From an uncultured Clostridia bacterium (GTDB taxonomy: Bacteria; Bacillota; Clostridia; Christensenellales; DTU072), in assembly GCA_934274515.1 (NCBI GenBank), contig CAKQTC010000007.1, positions 1-64,000 on the forward strand: a DNA stretch of 64,000 bases. The letters are read 5' to 3'. Under the pieces are notes generated by a model. It saw nothing but the letters and a program-made list of their open reading frames with translations, made no database searches and was not told the origin of the DNA. Numbering within the stretch: position 1 is the stretch's first letter; each line of letters begins with the position of its first letter. Made by a program: the position numbers and the translations under genes. Of this stretch, positions 14,519 to 23,742 are shown one piece after another.

Positions 14519-15148
14519 TTATTTATTTTTCTCGTACCGACAAACGCCCTTTAACAAACATTCGTCGCACTTAGGTTTTCTGCTGTCGCATATATATCTT
14601 CCGTGAAATATCATTGTGTGGTGCGCCGCATTCCACTCTTCTTCCGGAAAAATCCGCTTTAAGTCCGCTTCCACCTTCTCGGGCGTGTTCCCGTCGGATA
14701 ATCCTATTCTTCTCGCGACGCGAAAAACGTGAGTGTCCACGGGCATTGCAGGCTCGTTAAACCCGACGCACGTCACGACCGACGCGGTTTTTCTTCCCAC
14801 TCCGGGCAATGCGACGAGTTCATCGAAACCGCTCGGCACTTCTCCTCCGTACTTTTCTACGAGGGTTTTACTCATCGCGATTATATTATTTCCCTTATTA
14901 TTGAAAAAACCGCAACTGTAAATATAAGGTTTCAATTCGGCAAGCGTAAGCGACGCGAACTGTTCGGGTTTGTTATAAACTTTGAACAGTTCGTCCGTTA
15001 TCATATTTACTCTTTTATCGGTACATTGCGCGCTGAGTATAACCGCAACGAGCAACTCGAATACCGAGCCGAAATGCAGTTCGCACCCTGCGTTCGGGTG
15101 CATTTTTTTAAGTAAATCGAGTATTCCACGCGTTTCTTTCGTATCCAT
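14519..15148 (-). CDS. nth: Endonuclease III (DNA glycosylase/AP lyase)
   Basis: A 209-residue base-excision repair enzyme that removes oxidised pyrimidines. The helix-hairpin-helix LPGVGRKTAS carries the catalytic Lys, and PVDTHVFRV the catalytic Asp. The C-terminal [4Fe-4S] loop has the pattern C-x6-C-x2-C-x5-C (CDSRKPKCDECLLKGVC). Length is normal. It starts 6 bases after the spoVM-like gene and its AAAGG ribosome site lies within that gene's last codons, so the two are likely coupled. Confidence 0.96.
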   Translation of the reverse strand: MDTKETRGILDLLKKMHPNAGCELHFGSVFELLVAVILSAQCTDKRVNMITDELFKVYNKPEQFASLTLAELKPYIYSCGFFNNKGNNIIAMSKTLVEKYGGEVPSGFDELVALPGVGRKTASVVTCVGFNEPAMPVDTHVFRVARRIGLSDGNTPEKVEADLKRIFPEEEWNAAHHTMIFHGRYICDSRKPKCDECLLKGVCRYEKNK

Positions 15149-15154
15149 TCTTTT

Positions 15155-15226
15155 TTAACCTTTCTTTTTGAAAAAGTTTATTATTTTTTTTATAAACGGC
15201 GGACAACTAATACAAATGATTTTCAT
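15155..15226 (-). CDS. spoVM: SpoVM-like sporulation peptide (23 residues)
   Basis: A 23-codon reading frame, ATG at 15226 with GGAG 9 bases before it, stop TAA at 15155. The peptide begins MKIICISCPP and ends in KKKG: a short amphipathic, basic helix. Bacillus SpoVM is 26 residues, begins with MK, has a Pro at position 9 and a basic tail; Pro9 is kept here. SpoVM binds the curved forespore membrane and recruits SpoIVA for coat assembly. Position supports the call: in Bacillus spoVM lies next to rsgA and rpe, and here it is 40 bases downstream of rpe. A CATATAAT at 15249-15256 resembles a sigma-E -10 box, but I see no matching -35. A chance reading frame is the alternative. Confidence 0.72.
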   Translation of the reverse strand: MKIICISCPPFIKKIINFFKKKG

Positions 15227-15266
15227 TATAGACGCTCCTTTTACGCCCATTATATGAAAATATCGG

Positions 15267-15929
15267 TTATTTCGTTACGCCTTTAAGCATCGCTATCGTT
15301 TTTTTCGGATCGGCAGACTTAAACACCGCGCTTCCGGCAACGATTACGTTTGCTCCCGCTCCGATTACGTCGTTTACGTTCTCTTCCGTCACTCCCCCGT
15401 CAACTTCTATATCTACGGTAAACCCGTTTTCCTCTATCGTTTTACGCAAATATCTTACTTTTTCCAAACACTCCGGTATCATCTTTTGCCCGCCGTAACC
15501 GGCGTAAACCGTCATAACGACAACGATGTCGCACTCCGGCAAAAGGTCGATGTAATCCTCCGCTTTTACGTTAGGGTTAAGAGCAATTCCCCCGCGCCGC
15601 GACGCACGCTTAACGCTACGCAGCAATTCAAGCGAGTTGGCGGACGCTTCGGGATGAAACGTGATTATATCCGCTCCCGCGTCGATAAACCGCTGTACGT
15701 ACCGCTCGGGTTTATCAATCATAAGATGTACGTCCAAAGGAAGTTCGGTAACTTTGCTGAGCGCGGCGACCATAGGCATTCCGAACGTGAGATTCGTTAC
15801 GTATTGCCCGTCCATAACGTCGCAATGCACCCAATCTCCGCCCCAATCCGCAACGTTTTTTACCGTTCTCTCCATATTCGCAAAATCACCGCTTAAAATA
15901 GACGGCGAAACGATTATTCCGTTATTCAT
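15267..15929 (-). CDS. rpe: Ribulose-phosphate 3-epimerase
   Basis: A 220-residue TIM-barrel enzyme of the pentose phosphate pathway that interconverts ribulose 5-phosphate and xylulose 5-phosphate. Recognised by VSPSILSGDF, the HCDVMDG and DVHLMIDKPERY metal/catalytic strands, and IEVDGGV near the end. The usual signature MSVNPGFGGQ reads MTVYAGYGGQ here, a mild divergence in the active-site loop. The start MNNGII is chosen because AGGAGG lies 10 bases before it; it overlaps the rsgA stop by 8 bases, suggesting translational coupling. Last gene of the long yicC operon before spoVM. Confidence 0.95.
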   Translation of the reverse strand: MNNGIIVSPSILSGDFANMERTVKNVADWGGDWVHCDVMDGQYVTNLTFGMPMVAALSKVTELPLDVHLMIDKPERYVQRFIDAGADIITFHPEASANSLELLRSVKRASRRGGIALNPNVKAEDYIDLLPECDIVVVMTVYAGYGGQKMIPECLEKVRYLRKTIEENGFTVDIEVDGGVTEENVNDVIGAGANVIVAGSAVFKSADPKKTIAMLKGVTK

Positions 15930-16764
15930 ATTTTTTCTTCCTCCTCTCGGCAAGTTCGTTGTAAAGTTTAACGTATCTGTCGTATCTTACCGCGTTTATT
16001 TTTCCATCTTCGAGTGCCTTTTTTACGGCGCAACCGGGTTCTTTCGTGTGCGTACAGTTCGTAAATCGGCAACCGCATTGCAACGCAAGAAATTCATCGT
16101 AGTAATAGACGAGTTCCTCCGGATTGATGTCTATACTTTCCATTACCGAAAAACCGCACGTATCCGCAATTCTTCCGTTCGGCAAATCGTATATTTCGAC
16201 GTGGCGAGTCGTGTTCTTTCCGCGTTTAATTTTGCGGCTCAACTCCCCTGTTTCGAGTTTTTTTCCGCCGAGCGCATTGATTATCGACGATTTCCCGACC
16301 GCGCTCTGTCCGCAAAAACAAACAAGACGTCCGGCGATAAACTCGCTTAATGCCTTGATATTGCTTCCCGTTTTTGCACTAACGATAAATGTCGTCACTC
16401 CTGCTTCATACGGTTTTAGTATTTGTTCGGGGTTAACCGCTATATCGCTCTTGTTATGCAATATCACGGGCGTTATCTTTTGTTCGTGACAGTTAAGCAA
16501 CAGTTTCTCCACCAAATTAAAATCGGGTTCCGGCAACGGCGCGATAACGATAAAAAGAACGTCAAGGTTGGCTATGTACGGGCGTATCATACAATTTTTT
16601 CTCGGATAGACGCTCTCGATAACCCCGTCGCAAAACTCCACGTAGTCGCCTACGTACAGTTCGTTTTCTTTCTTAACTTTACCGCGAACGGCACAAACTT
16701 GCACGCCGTTTTCCCCTTTGACGCAATATTGCCCCGCTACCGCTTTGACTATCTGCCCTTTAAT
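15922..16764 (-). CDS. rsgA: Ribosome small-subunit GTPase RsgA, probable ATT start
   Basis: A circularly permuted GTPase that matures the 30S subunit. Order seen: N-terminal OB fold, G4 HNKSD, G5 SAKTG, G1 GQSAVGKSS, G3 DTCGFS, then a C-terminal zinc domain (CRFTNCTHTKEPGC). The first ordinary start codon is GTG at 16704, but family-like sequence continues in frame upstream (IKGQIVKAVAGQYC), back to an ATT at 16764 with AAGGAG 10 bases before it. No ATG, GTG or TTG is in frame in that extension. I therefore extend the gene to the ATT (280 residues); GTG at 16704 (260 residues) is the alternative. It overlaps the 3' end of rlmN slightly. Confidence 0.85.
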   Translation of the reverse strand: MKGQIVKAVAGQYCVKGENGVQVCAVRGKVKKENELYVGDYVEFCDGVIESVYPRKNCMIRPYIANLDVLFIVIAPLPEPDFNLVEKLLLNCHEQKITPVILHNKSDIAVNPEQILKPYEAGVTTFIVSAKTGSNIKALSEFIAGRLVCFCGQSAVGKSSIINALGGKKLETGELSRKIKRGKNTTRHVEIYDLPNGRIADTCGFSVMESIDINPEELVYYYDEFLALQCGCRFTNCTHTKEPGCAVKKALEDGKINAVRYDRYVKLYNELAERRKKKYE

Positions 16765-17815
16765 TTTCTTTAATCTCCTTATTAATATAACTGTTCCTTA
16801 ATTGACCGCACGCACCCATAACGTCGTTTCCCATAGAACGGCGCAATGTATTGCTTATTCCTTTCGCAGTGAGCGTTTCCATAAACGACTTTACGGTATC
16901 CTTATCAGCGCCTTTAAGCCCCCGTTCTTTGACATAGTTTAGATTTATCAAATTAACGTGACAGTTCAGTTTCGCAAGCAGATTTGCTAGTTTGACGGCG
17001 TCCGTTTTGCTCGAGTTTTCCCCCGCTATAAGCGAATATTCAAATATTATTCTTCTTCCCGTTTTATCGAAATAGTACTTCGCCGCGTCTAAAACTTCGT
17101 CTATCGACCACTTTTTCGCAACGGGCATTATTTTTTTTCTTTCTTCGTCGTTGGGCGCGTGAAGACTTATGGTAAGAGTAACGGTGTACCCGCTGTCGGC
17201 AAGTTCCCTTATTTTTTCAGGCAGTCCGCAAGTGGATAAAGATATGTTTCTTAGCGATATCCCCAAACCTTTCGGGTCGGATATTCCCGAAAAAAACTTA
17301 ATAACGTTGTCATAATTATCGAGCGGTTCGCCGCTACCCATCATAACTACGTTCGTAATCGCCCTGCTTTTACGCGTACCGCCGTGACGAGCATTCGCCG
17401 CAATTACCTGACCGAGCATCTCGCCTGCCGTTAAGTTACGAACAAGCCCGTTAAGCGTGGACGCGCAGAACGCGCACCCCATGCGACAACCTACCTGTGT
17501 GGAAATGCAAAGCGTGTTCCCGTAATTGTGCGGCATAAAAACGCCTTCGATTATATTCCCGTCGTTAAGTAAATACAAGTACTTTTCCGTTCCGTCTTTA
17601 CCCGTAAACGCCTCTTTTATTACCGCGCCTTTCGCGTAAAACTCTTTTTCGAGCGTTTCTTTAATAACTTTCGGAACGTTGGTCATCTCATCGTACGATT
17701 TATTCGCTTGCACTGCTTGATACACCTGTTCGGCACGAAAACGCGGATAATCGGATAGTACGGTTTCGAGTTCGGTCAAGGTTAAATCGCCTAAACACGC
17801 TTTCTCATTTTGCAT
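16760..17815 (-). CDS. rlmN: 23S rRNA A2503/tRNA methyltransferase, radical SAM
   Basis: A 351-residue radical-SAM enzyme that methylates C2 of adenine 2503 in 23S rRNA and A37 in some tRNAs. The cluster motif CRMGCAFC binds [4Fe-4S]. GSGEPLDNYDN and SLSTCGLPEKI are family-specific, and the methyl-carrying Cys lies near the C-terminus (MGNDVMGACGQL). GGAGGG precedes the ATG, which lies inside the end of rsmB. Part of the translation-maturation block fmt-rsmB-rlmN-rsgA. Confidence 0.97.
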   Translation of the reverse strand: MQNEKACLGDLTLTELETVLSDYPRFRAEQVYQAVQANKSYDEMTNVPKVIKETLEKEFYAKGAVIKEAFTGKDGTEKYLYLLNDGNIIEGVFMPHNYGNTLCISTQVGCRMGCAFCASTLNGLVRNLTAGEMLGQVIAANARHGGTRKSRAITNVVMMGSGEPLDNYDNVIKFFSGISDPKGLGISLRNISLSTCGLPEKIRELADSGYTVTLTISLHAPNDEERKKIMPVAKKWSIDEVLDAAKYYFDKTGRRIIFEYSLIAGENSSKTDAVKLANLLAKLNCHVNLINLNYVKERGLKGADKDTVKSFMETLTAKGISNTLRRSMGNDVMGACGQLRNSYINKEIKEN

Positions 17816-19017
17816 ACGAAAAATCCCTCCGTTCCTTTTCCGTCCGGCAAAAGTTGTATTTTGCCGTCGTTATCGTACTCGCAGTCTATTTTTTCTAGCG
17901 AGAATTCGTCGTGCTTTTTCAAAAAAACGTTCACCACCGCTCCGTTTTCCATATCGAAAATCGTGCAAGTCGCGTATACGAGCGTTCCCCCGTCGGCAAC
18001 GTATTGCGACGCGTTGTCGAGAATTTTAAGTTGAATCTCGGATAAACGTTTAATATCGTCGTACGTACGATTAAAAATTATATCTCTTTTTTTATCGATT
18101 ACTCCCAGTCCGCTACAAGGCACGTCCGTCAAAACCGCGTCAAACGAGTTTTTCCATTTATAAACCGTGTTCGTCGCGTCTTGTTTATACGTTTCTAATC
18201 CGACTTTCATTCTTTCGGCATAAGAACGAATAAGTTCGACCCTATGTTCGTGAATGTCGCAAGCAACCACTTCCGCTCCGGTTTGCGCCATAAAAACCGC
18301 TTTCCCTCCCGGCGCGGCACAACAATCGAGAACTCTCATTCCTTTTTTCGCTCCTACGCAGTCGGCAACGAAACACGACCCGTAACTCATAAACGTGATT
18401 TTCCCCATACAAGACAAAAGTTCTATTTCTTTGTTGTTTTTCACAAAATACCCGTAAGAGGTTTTTTTTGCTCCCTTGTCGGCTTTAAGCACGTCGTCTT
18501 CCGTCGTCCCCGTCGCAAGCCGTACGTGGGAAAATCCGTATTCGTTAGCGTTTATAATGCTTTCGTAAGTATCGGGATAATCTTTTCGATACATTCCGAC
18601 AAGCCAGGACGGTAAATTGTATTTAACTTCGTAATAGTTCTTGTCACTTTTCGCAGGTAAAGCAAATTCTGCGCGCGCCGCTTTTTTTATGACGGCGCAA
18701 ACAAACCCTTTAAGCGCGCCCTTCCCCAAACTTTCAAGGCATTCCGCGCTTTCGTTGATAACGACGTTTTGCGGAGTATCCAAAAATTTAAGCGAATATA
18801 ACGCGATAAGCAGAAGCGGTCGAACGTTGTTTTTTATCTTCCCGTCCGAAAGTTTGTTTAATTGATAATTTAACTCGTAATGCTTATCCAAAACGCCGCA
18901 AACGAGTTTCTTCACGCGTTTGTTACTGTTTTCTTTCATAACGATATGCAGATATGCGTTATCCCTGTATATCTGAGTAAGAAAATCGTATGCCGCGCGA
19001 AAATCGTTCCTATTCAC
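17791..19017 (-). CDS. rsmB: 16S rRNA m5C967 methyltransferase
   Basis: A 408-residue protein. The N-terminal ~130 residues are a NusB-like RNA-binding domain, and the rest is a SAM methyltransferase (VLDCCAAPGGKAVFMA SAM site; DVPCSGLGV and YATCTI holding the two catalytic Cys). It modifies C967 of 16S rRNA. I take the GTG at 19017 as start because GGAG lies 8 bases before it; it overlaps the fmt stop by 8 bases. A GTG at 19026 is also possible. Confidence 0.93.
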   Translation of the reverse strand: MNRNDFRAAYDFLTQIYRDNAYLHIVMKENSNKRVKKLVCGVLDKHYELNYQLNKLSDGKIKNNVRPLLLIALYSLKFLDTPQNVVINESAECLESLGKGALKGFVCAVIKKAARAEFALPAKSDKNYYEVKYNLPSWLVGMYRKDYPDTYESIINANEYGFSHVRLATGTTEDDVLKADKGAKKTSYGYFVKNNKEIELLSCMGKITFMSYGSCFVADCVGAKKGMRVLDCCAAPGGKAVFMAQTGAEVVACDIHEHRVELIRSYAERMKVGLETYKQDATNTVYKWKNSFDAVLTDVPCSGLGVIDKKRDIIFNRTYDDIKRLSEIQLKILDNASQYVADGGTLVYATCTIFDMENGAVVNVFLKKHDEFSLEKIDCEYDNDGKIQLLPDGKGTEGFFVCKMRKRV

Positions 19018-19933
19018 CCAACACACTCCCGACGGGAATCTTATGCCCTAATAAATACGCCGTCGTATCCATCGGCTTGCCGTTCTCGCCTTGTATTTTG
19101 TTTACTTTAACGTATCCGGCACCGCACTTGACGATAAAACCGCGTTTACAGTCCGATTCGACGACTTCTCCGCTCTTTTTGCCTCCGGAATATTCGACAA
19201 CCTCGGTCTTCAAAAACTTTATCGCGCCGCCGTTGTAATGCGTGTACGCAGTCGGCCACGGCGTCATTCCTCGCACGAAATTATGTACTTGTTGTGCCGT
19301 GCGGTTAAAATCTATCTCCCCGTCCGCTTTTGTGAGCATCCTGCAATGAGTCGCTTGCGTTTCGTCTTGCTTTTCCCATTTTAGGTCGCCCTTTTCCGCT
19401 TTGTCGAGAGCCTTAACTATTAGTTCTGCTCCTATGTCCGATAATGCAAGCAACGCCTCTTCGCTGTTTTCATCGGTTAATTTTACCGATTTTTTTAGCA
19501 ACATATCTCCCGTATCTACGCCGAGTTCGGTTTTCATAATGGTTACGCCAAGTTCTTCTTCGCCGTTTATCAAAGCCCATTGTACGGGCGATGAACCGCG
19601 ATATTTAGGCAGTAGCGATGCATGAACGTTAAAAATAGGACAAATATCGAGTATGTTTTGTCTTAAAATTTGTCCGTATGCACAAGTCACCATTATATCG
19701 GGATTAAGCGCGCGAATACTCTCTTCGCCTTCTCTCGATATATTTGCAAACTGCATTATAGGTAGGTTGTGTTCGAGCGCGTATGCTTTAACCGCTCCGA
19801 CGGTTATTTTTTTACCGCGAGCATTTACTTTGTCGGGTTGCGTTATTACGGCGACGACGTCGTGAGGAGAACGTACTATCGCGTCGAGAACCTTAACGGC
19901 AAACGTCGGCGTGCCGAGAAAAACTACTCTCAT
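19010..19933 (-). CDS. fmt: Methionyl-tRNA formyltransferase
   Basis: A 307-residue enzyme that formylates initiator Met-tRNA using 10-formyl-THF. Signature HASLLPKYRGSSPVQWAL is present, with the catalytic Asn-His-Asp set (FNVHASLLP; GVDTGDML). The C-terminal ~100 residues are the OB-like tRNA-binding domain. Its ATG overlaps the def stop in an ATGA, so the functional pair def-fmt is translationally coupled. Confidence 0.97.
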   Translation of the reverse strand: MRVVFLGTPTFAVKVLDAIVRSPHDVVAVITQPDKVNARGKKITVGAVKAYALEHNLPIMQFANISREGEESIRALNPDIMVTCAYGQILRQNILDICPIFNVHASLLPKYRGSSPVQWALINGEEELGVTIMKTELGVDTGDMLLKKSVKLTDENSEEALLALSDIGAELIVKALDKAEKGDLKWEKQDETQATHCRMLTKADGEIDFNRTAQQVHNFVRGMTPWPTAYTHYNGGAIKFLKTEVVEYSGGKKSGEVVESDCKRGFIVKCGAGYVKVNKIQGENGKPMDTTAYLLGHKIPVGSVLGE

Positions 19934-20385
19934 TGTTTTTTTCCCTCGTATTTTTTAGTGTAGAACAAAATGCCTTCGAGATGGTCGAGTTCGTGACAAA
20001 CCGCTCTTGCAGGCAAACCGGTAAGTTCTTTTTCGTATTTTTTCCCTTTCCTGTCATACGCACTTAACGTTATCTTATAAGGACGCAAAACTAAACAGTT
20101 TTTGGAAGAATTTACGCTTAAACAGCCTTCTTCGTCTATTTGTTCTCCCTCCGCAGCAATAATTTGGGGATTGACCATTTCGAGTTTTTCTTCGTCCGCT
20201 TCGACAACCGCAATTCTTCTCAAATAACCTATTTGAGGTCCGGCAAGCCCTACGCCGTCCGCTTTTCGCATTGTTTCAAACATATCGTCGAGAAGTTCTC
20301 CGATTTTCTCGTCAAATACAGTTACTTCTCGGCATCTCTTGAATAGAATATCGTTATCCTCTTGAAAAATCTTTCTTATAGCCAT
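19930..20385 (-). CDS. def: Peptide deformylase
   Basis: A 151-residue metalloenzyme that removes the N-formyl group from new proteins. All three motifs are present: GVGLAGPQIG, EEGCLS (metal Cys) and HELDH (metal His pair and catalytic Glu). GGAGG precedes the ATG, and the gap to priA is 13 bases. Confidence 0.97.
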   Translation of the reverse strand: MAIRKIFQEDNDILFKRCREVTVFDEKIGELLDDMFETMRKADGVGLAGPQIGYLRRIAVVEADEEKLEMVNPQIIAAEGEQIDEEGCLSVNSSKNCLVLRPYKITLSAYDRKGKKYEKELTGLPARAVCHELDHLEGILFYTKKYEGKKQ

Positions 20386-20398
20386 TTTGCCTCCGTTG

Positions 20399-22573
20399 TT
20401 ATCTCATATTCGTCGGATTAATCTCGACGAACGTGGTTACGTTTTTAATCGCAATCTTATCCGCCGCTTGATAAACGAGCGGTAAAACGTCGTTTACTCC
20501 CTCTTCCCGTATCCACACCACTATTTGAAAACGGAACTCGTTGCTTATTCTTTTAATCGGCGCGCGCATCGCTTGCACTCTAAACAGCGCCGGATACTGC
20601 GCTTTTATTGAACGCATATATTCGTATCCCTGTCTAGCCGACGCTATCGCTTTTTGCTCGTTCTCGCTCTTTACAAGCACTCGTGCTATCTTTGAAAACG
20701 GCGGAAAAGACGTGTTTTCTCGTATATTGTTTTCTTTTTCAAAAAAACCGACATAGTCGTAATTCCTTGCAAAACGATAAACGTAATGGTTCGGATTATA
20801 CGTTTGAATTATTACTTTACCCTCTTTTTCATCTCTGCCCGCTCGTCCCGCTACCTGAGTTATTTGTTGAAAAGTGGTTTCGTTACTACGATAATCGCTC
20901 CCGTACAAACTCAAATCCGCGTCGGGCACTCCGACTAACGTGACGGACGAAAAATCGTGTCCTTTAACTATCATTTGCGTTCCGACGAGTATGTCCGCTT
21001 CCTTTTTGGCAAACGACGAAAGTATTTGCGCCGTAGAATCCTTGCCGGACGCGGTATCGTTATCTAATCTTAACAACCTTGCTTTCGGAAACAGTTCGGC
21101 AAGTTTTTCCATTACCGTTTCCGTTCCCATTCGACCTAAACTCAGTTTTTCGCTGCCGCATTCCGGGCATACGTCAAGATTATAAAACTGTTTTCCGCAA
21201 TAATGACATTTCAACGTGTTGTCTTCTTTATGATACGTTAAATTCACTTCACAGTCGGTACACATAGGAACATACCCGCACTGTTTACACCGTATGAACG
21301 AGGCAAATCCGCGCCTGTTTATAAAAATCATCGCCTGATTGCCGTCTTTAAGCGTTTTGTCGAGTTCGCTTAGCAATTTACGAGAGAACAAACCGTTGTT
21401 TCCTTCTCGAATTTCCCTGCGCATATCCACGAATTCCATATCGGGCAACGCGCGCTTGTTGGCGCGATTTTTAAGCGTAATAAGCCTATATTCACCCTTA
21501 ACCGTGCGATAATAAGTTTCCAGCGACGGAGTCGCGCTCCCCAAAACAAGTTTCGCGTCGTTGTATCTGCGCCTGAATTCCGCTATGTCGTGCGTGTGGT
21601 ACCTAGGATTCGATTCGCTGACGTAACTCGTATCGTGCTCTTCGTCGATTACAATTATCCCGACGTTTTTAAGCGGAGCGAATATCGCGCTTCTCGCACC
21701 CAACGCCACTTTTGCTTCCCCCGTAAGAAGTTTTCTCCACTCGTCAAACCGCTCTCCGTCGCTCATACCGCTATGTATCAGAGCCACTCCTTCCCCGAAC
21801 CTTCTACGGAAAACTCCCAGCATTTGCGGCGTGAGGCTTATTTCGGGTACAAGCATAATCGCGGTTTTTCCATTTGCAAGAGTTCTCTCTATCGCCGCCA
21901 TATAAACCTCGGTTTTTCCGCTACCCGTTACCCCATGCAAAACGCACGGTTTGTCGCTTGACATAATACTTTCAACCGCGTTTTGCTGTTCGTCGGTAAG
22001 CGTAACCGATTTTTCGTCGGCGACCACGCCTTTTAACGGAACGCGGTTCACCGTAACAGTGTCTTTATGTAAAATGCCCTTTTCGATAAGGGCTTTAACG
22101 CAACTCGCGCCGTATTTTGCGGATAAAACGGTTTCAAACTCTCCGTTTTCATCGATTTCTTCGATTAGCGCGAATTGTTTAGGCGAGTTCTTCCTTATCA
22201 ACGTCAAAGCAAGTTGCCTATCTACGTCGAGTTTAACGAACCCGCGCGTAAGTTCTCTTACGTGTCCGCCCCTTAGTTTAGACGGAATGCTTAATCTTAG
22301 CGTATCGGCGTATCGAAGATTGTTGTATTTTTTGAGATATTCGCTTAACGCTATCATCTCTGGAATTATAGGCGTAAATTCGTCGAGTTTTCGGATAATA
22401 TTTTTCGTTTGTATGTCCGTCTTTTCTTTTGTTCCGACGACAAACCCTTCTATCGTGCGTCTGCCGAAAGGAACAAGTACTCGACTGCCTACTTCAACGT
22501 CGAATTCCGACGAATAATCGAAAACTCTGTCTACTTCCGAGTTGCTTACGTCAACGATGACTCTGTAAATCAT
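20399..22573 (-). CDS. priA: Primosomal replication helicase PriA
   Basis: A 724-residue superfamily 2 helicase that restarts stalled forks. DNA-binding N-terminal ~170 residues, then GVTGSGKTEVY (Walker A), DEEHD (Walker B) and QVAGRAGR (motif VI). The zinc-binding Cys cluster CKQCG ... CTDC ... CHYC ... CPEC lies at about 430-470. Length is normal. Its ATG overlaps the coaBC stop by 4 bases. Confidence 0.97.
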   Translation of the reverse strand: MIYRVIVDVSNSEVDRVFDYSSEFDVEVGSRVLVPFGRRTIEGFVVGTKEKTDIQTKNIIRKLDEFTPIIPEMIALSEYLKKYNNLRYADTLRLSIPSKLRGGHVRELTRGFVKLDVDRQLALTLIRKNSPKQFALIEEIDENGEFETVLSAKYGASCVKALIEKGILHKDTVTVNRVPLKGVVADEKSVTLTDEQQNAVESIMSSDKPCVLHGVTGSGKTEVYMAAIERTLANGKTAIMLVPEISLTPQMLGVFRRRFGEGVALIHSGMSDGERFDEWRKLLTGEAKVALGARSAIFAPLKNVGIIVIDEEHDTSYVSESNPRYHTHDIAEFRRRYNDAKLVLGSATPSLETYYRTVKGEYRLITLKNRANKRALPDMEFVDMRREIREGNNGLFSRKLLSELDKTLKDGNQAMIFINRRGFASFIRCKQCGYVPMCTDCEVNLTYHKEDNTLKCHYCGKQFYNLDVCPECGSEKLSLGRMGTETVMEKLAELFPKARLLRLDNDTASGKDSTAQILSSFAKKEADILVGTQMIVKGHDFSSVTLVGVPDADLSLYGSDYRSNETTFQQITQVAGRAGRDEKEGKVIIQTYNPNHYVYRFARNYDYVGFFEKENNIRENTSFPPFSKIARVLVKSENEQKAIASARQGYEYMRSIKAQYPALFRVQAMRAPIKRISNEFRFQIVVWIREEGVNDVLPLVYQAADKIAIKNVTTFVEINPTNMR

Positions 22574-23742
22574 AACGAAACTATCCCGTCAAGTATAACG
22601 TCGGCAAGTTCTCTCTTCGTCATCAAAGGCAAACTTTCCGTTCTGCCGTCGGCGAAAATAATCGTCGCTATGTTCGTGTCGCAGTTAAATCCCGCACCTT
22701 CCTTCGTGACGTCGTTGGCAACTACCATGTCGGCTTTTTTCTTGATAAGTTTTTGCGCCGCGTTTTCAAGCAGATTTTCGGTTTCCGCCGCGAAAACTAC
22801 AAGCGTTCGGTTGTTTTTGATTTCGCCTATCTTCGCCGCTATATCGGGATTTTTCACAAGTTCGAGCGTAAGCGTTTCGGACTTGACTTTTTGCGAAAAT
22901 TTGTTTTTGACTTTATAATCAGCAGGTGCCGCGCTCATAACGAACGCATCGCAGGCTTTTTCTTCTGCTAATACCGCTTCGAGCATATCCGAGGTGCTTT
23001 TTACGGTAACGACTTTACAATCGGCGGGAATTTTAGCGGTAACGGAACCGCATACGAGCGTAACAAGTCCGCCGCGCGCAATCACCGCTTCGGCTATCGC
23101 AAACCCCATCTTGCCCGAAGAACGGTTCCCGATAAACCGCACCCCGTCGATATCTTCTACCGTTCCGCCTGCCGTTACCAAAACGCGTTTTCCGCGAAAA
23201 TCCGGCAAAGGAGTAAGAAGTTTATCTACAAACTCGACTATGTTTGCAGGTTCTTCCATTCTTCCGACGCCCTTGTCGCCGCACGCAAGCAGTCCGACGG
23301 TCGGCTCGACGATATGCACGCCGCGTTCTTTAAGAGTACGCAGATTTTGTTCGTTTGCGTCCGCCACGTACATTTTCGTGTTCATCGCGGGGCAAACCAC
23401 TTTTATCGCTTCGGTTGCGGCAAACGCAGTCGTGAGCATATCGTCGGCTACGCCTGTGGCAAACTTGGCGATAACGTTCGCCGTTGCCGGCGCAACAAGA
23501 AAAACGTCCGCCCATTTAGCGAGCGAAATATGCTCTACGTCGTAATGCGGTTTCTCTTCGAACATATCTTTGATAACCGCATTTTTTGAAAGCGTTTCAA
23601 ACGTAAGCGGCGCAACAAACTCAGTTGCGTGTTCTGTCATAACGACTTTTACGTTATAACCTAGTTTTTTAAGACGAGAAACGATTTCGCACGACTTGTA
23701 AACGGCTATGCCGCCGCTAACGCCGAGAACAACGTTTTTCAC
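22570..23742 (-). CDS. coaBC: Phosphopantothenoylcysteine decarboxylase/synthetase
   Basis: A 390-residue bifunctional enzyme of CoA synthesis. N-terminal CoaC flavoprotein: GVSGGIAVYKS, PAMNTKMY and an ACGDKGVGRM loop. C-terminal CoaB from about 180: VTAGGTVEDIDGVRFIGNRSSGKMG and the synthetase KxKK-type loop (KVKNKFSQKVK). It starts with GTG directly after the rpoZ stop. Confidence 0.96.
   Translation of the reverse strand: MKNVVLGVSGGIAVYKSCEIVSRLKKLGYNVKVVMTEHATEFVAPLTFETLSKNAVIKDMFEEKPHYDVEHISLAKWADVFLVAPATANVIAKFATGVADDMLTTAFAATEAIKVVCPAMNTKMYVADANEQNLRTLKERGVHIVEPTVGLLACGDKGVGRMEEPANIVEFVDKLLTPLPDFRGKRVLVTAGGTVEDIDGVRFIGNRSSGKMGFAIAEAVIARGGLVTLVCGSVTAKIPADCKVVTVKSTSDMLEAVLAEEKACDAFVMSAAPADYKVKNKFSQKVKSETLTLELVKNPDIAAKIGEIKNNRTLVVFAAETENLLENAAQKLIKKKADMVVANDVTKEGAGFNCDTNIATIIFADGRTESLPLMTKRELADVILDGIVSL

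Noticed and set aside
15211..15228. Fur-like box AATGATTTTCATT upstream of nth
   Set aside because: It overlaps the ribosome site and first codons of the spoVM-like gene and is only a short match.
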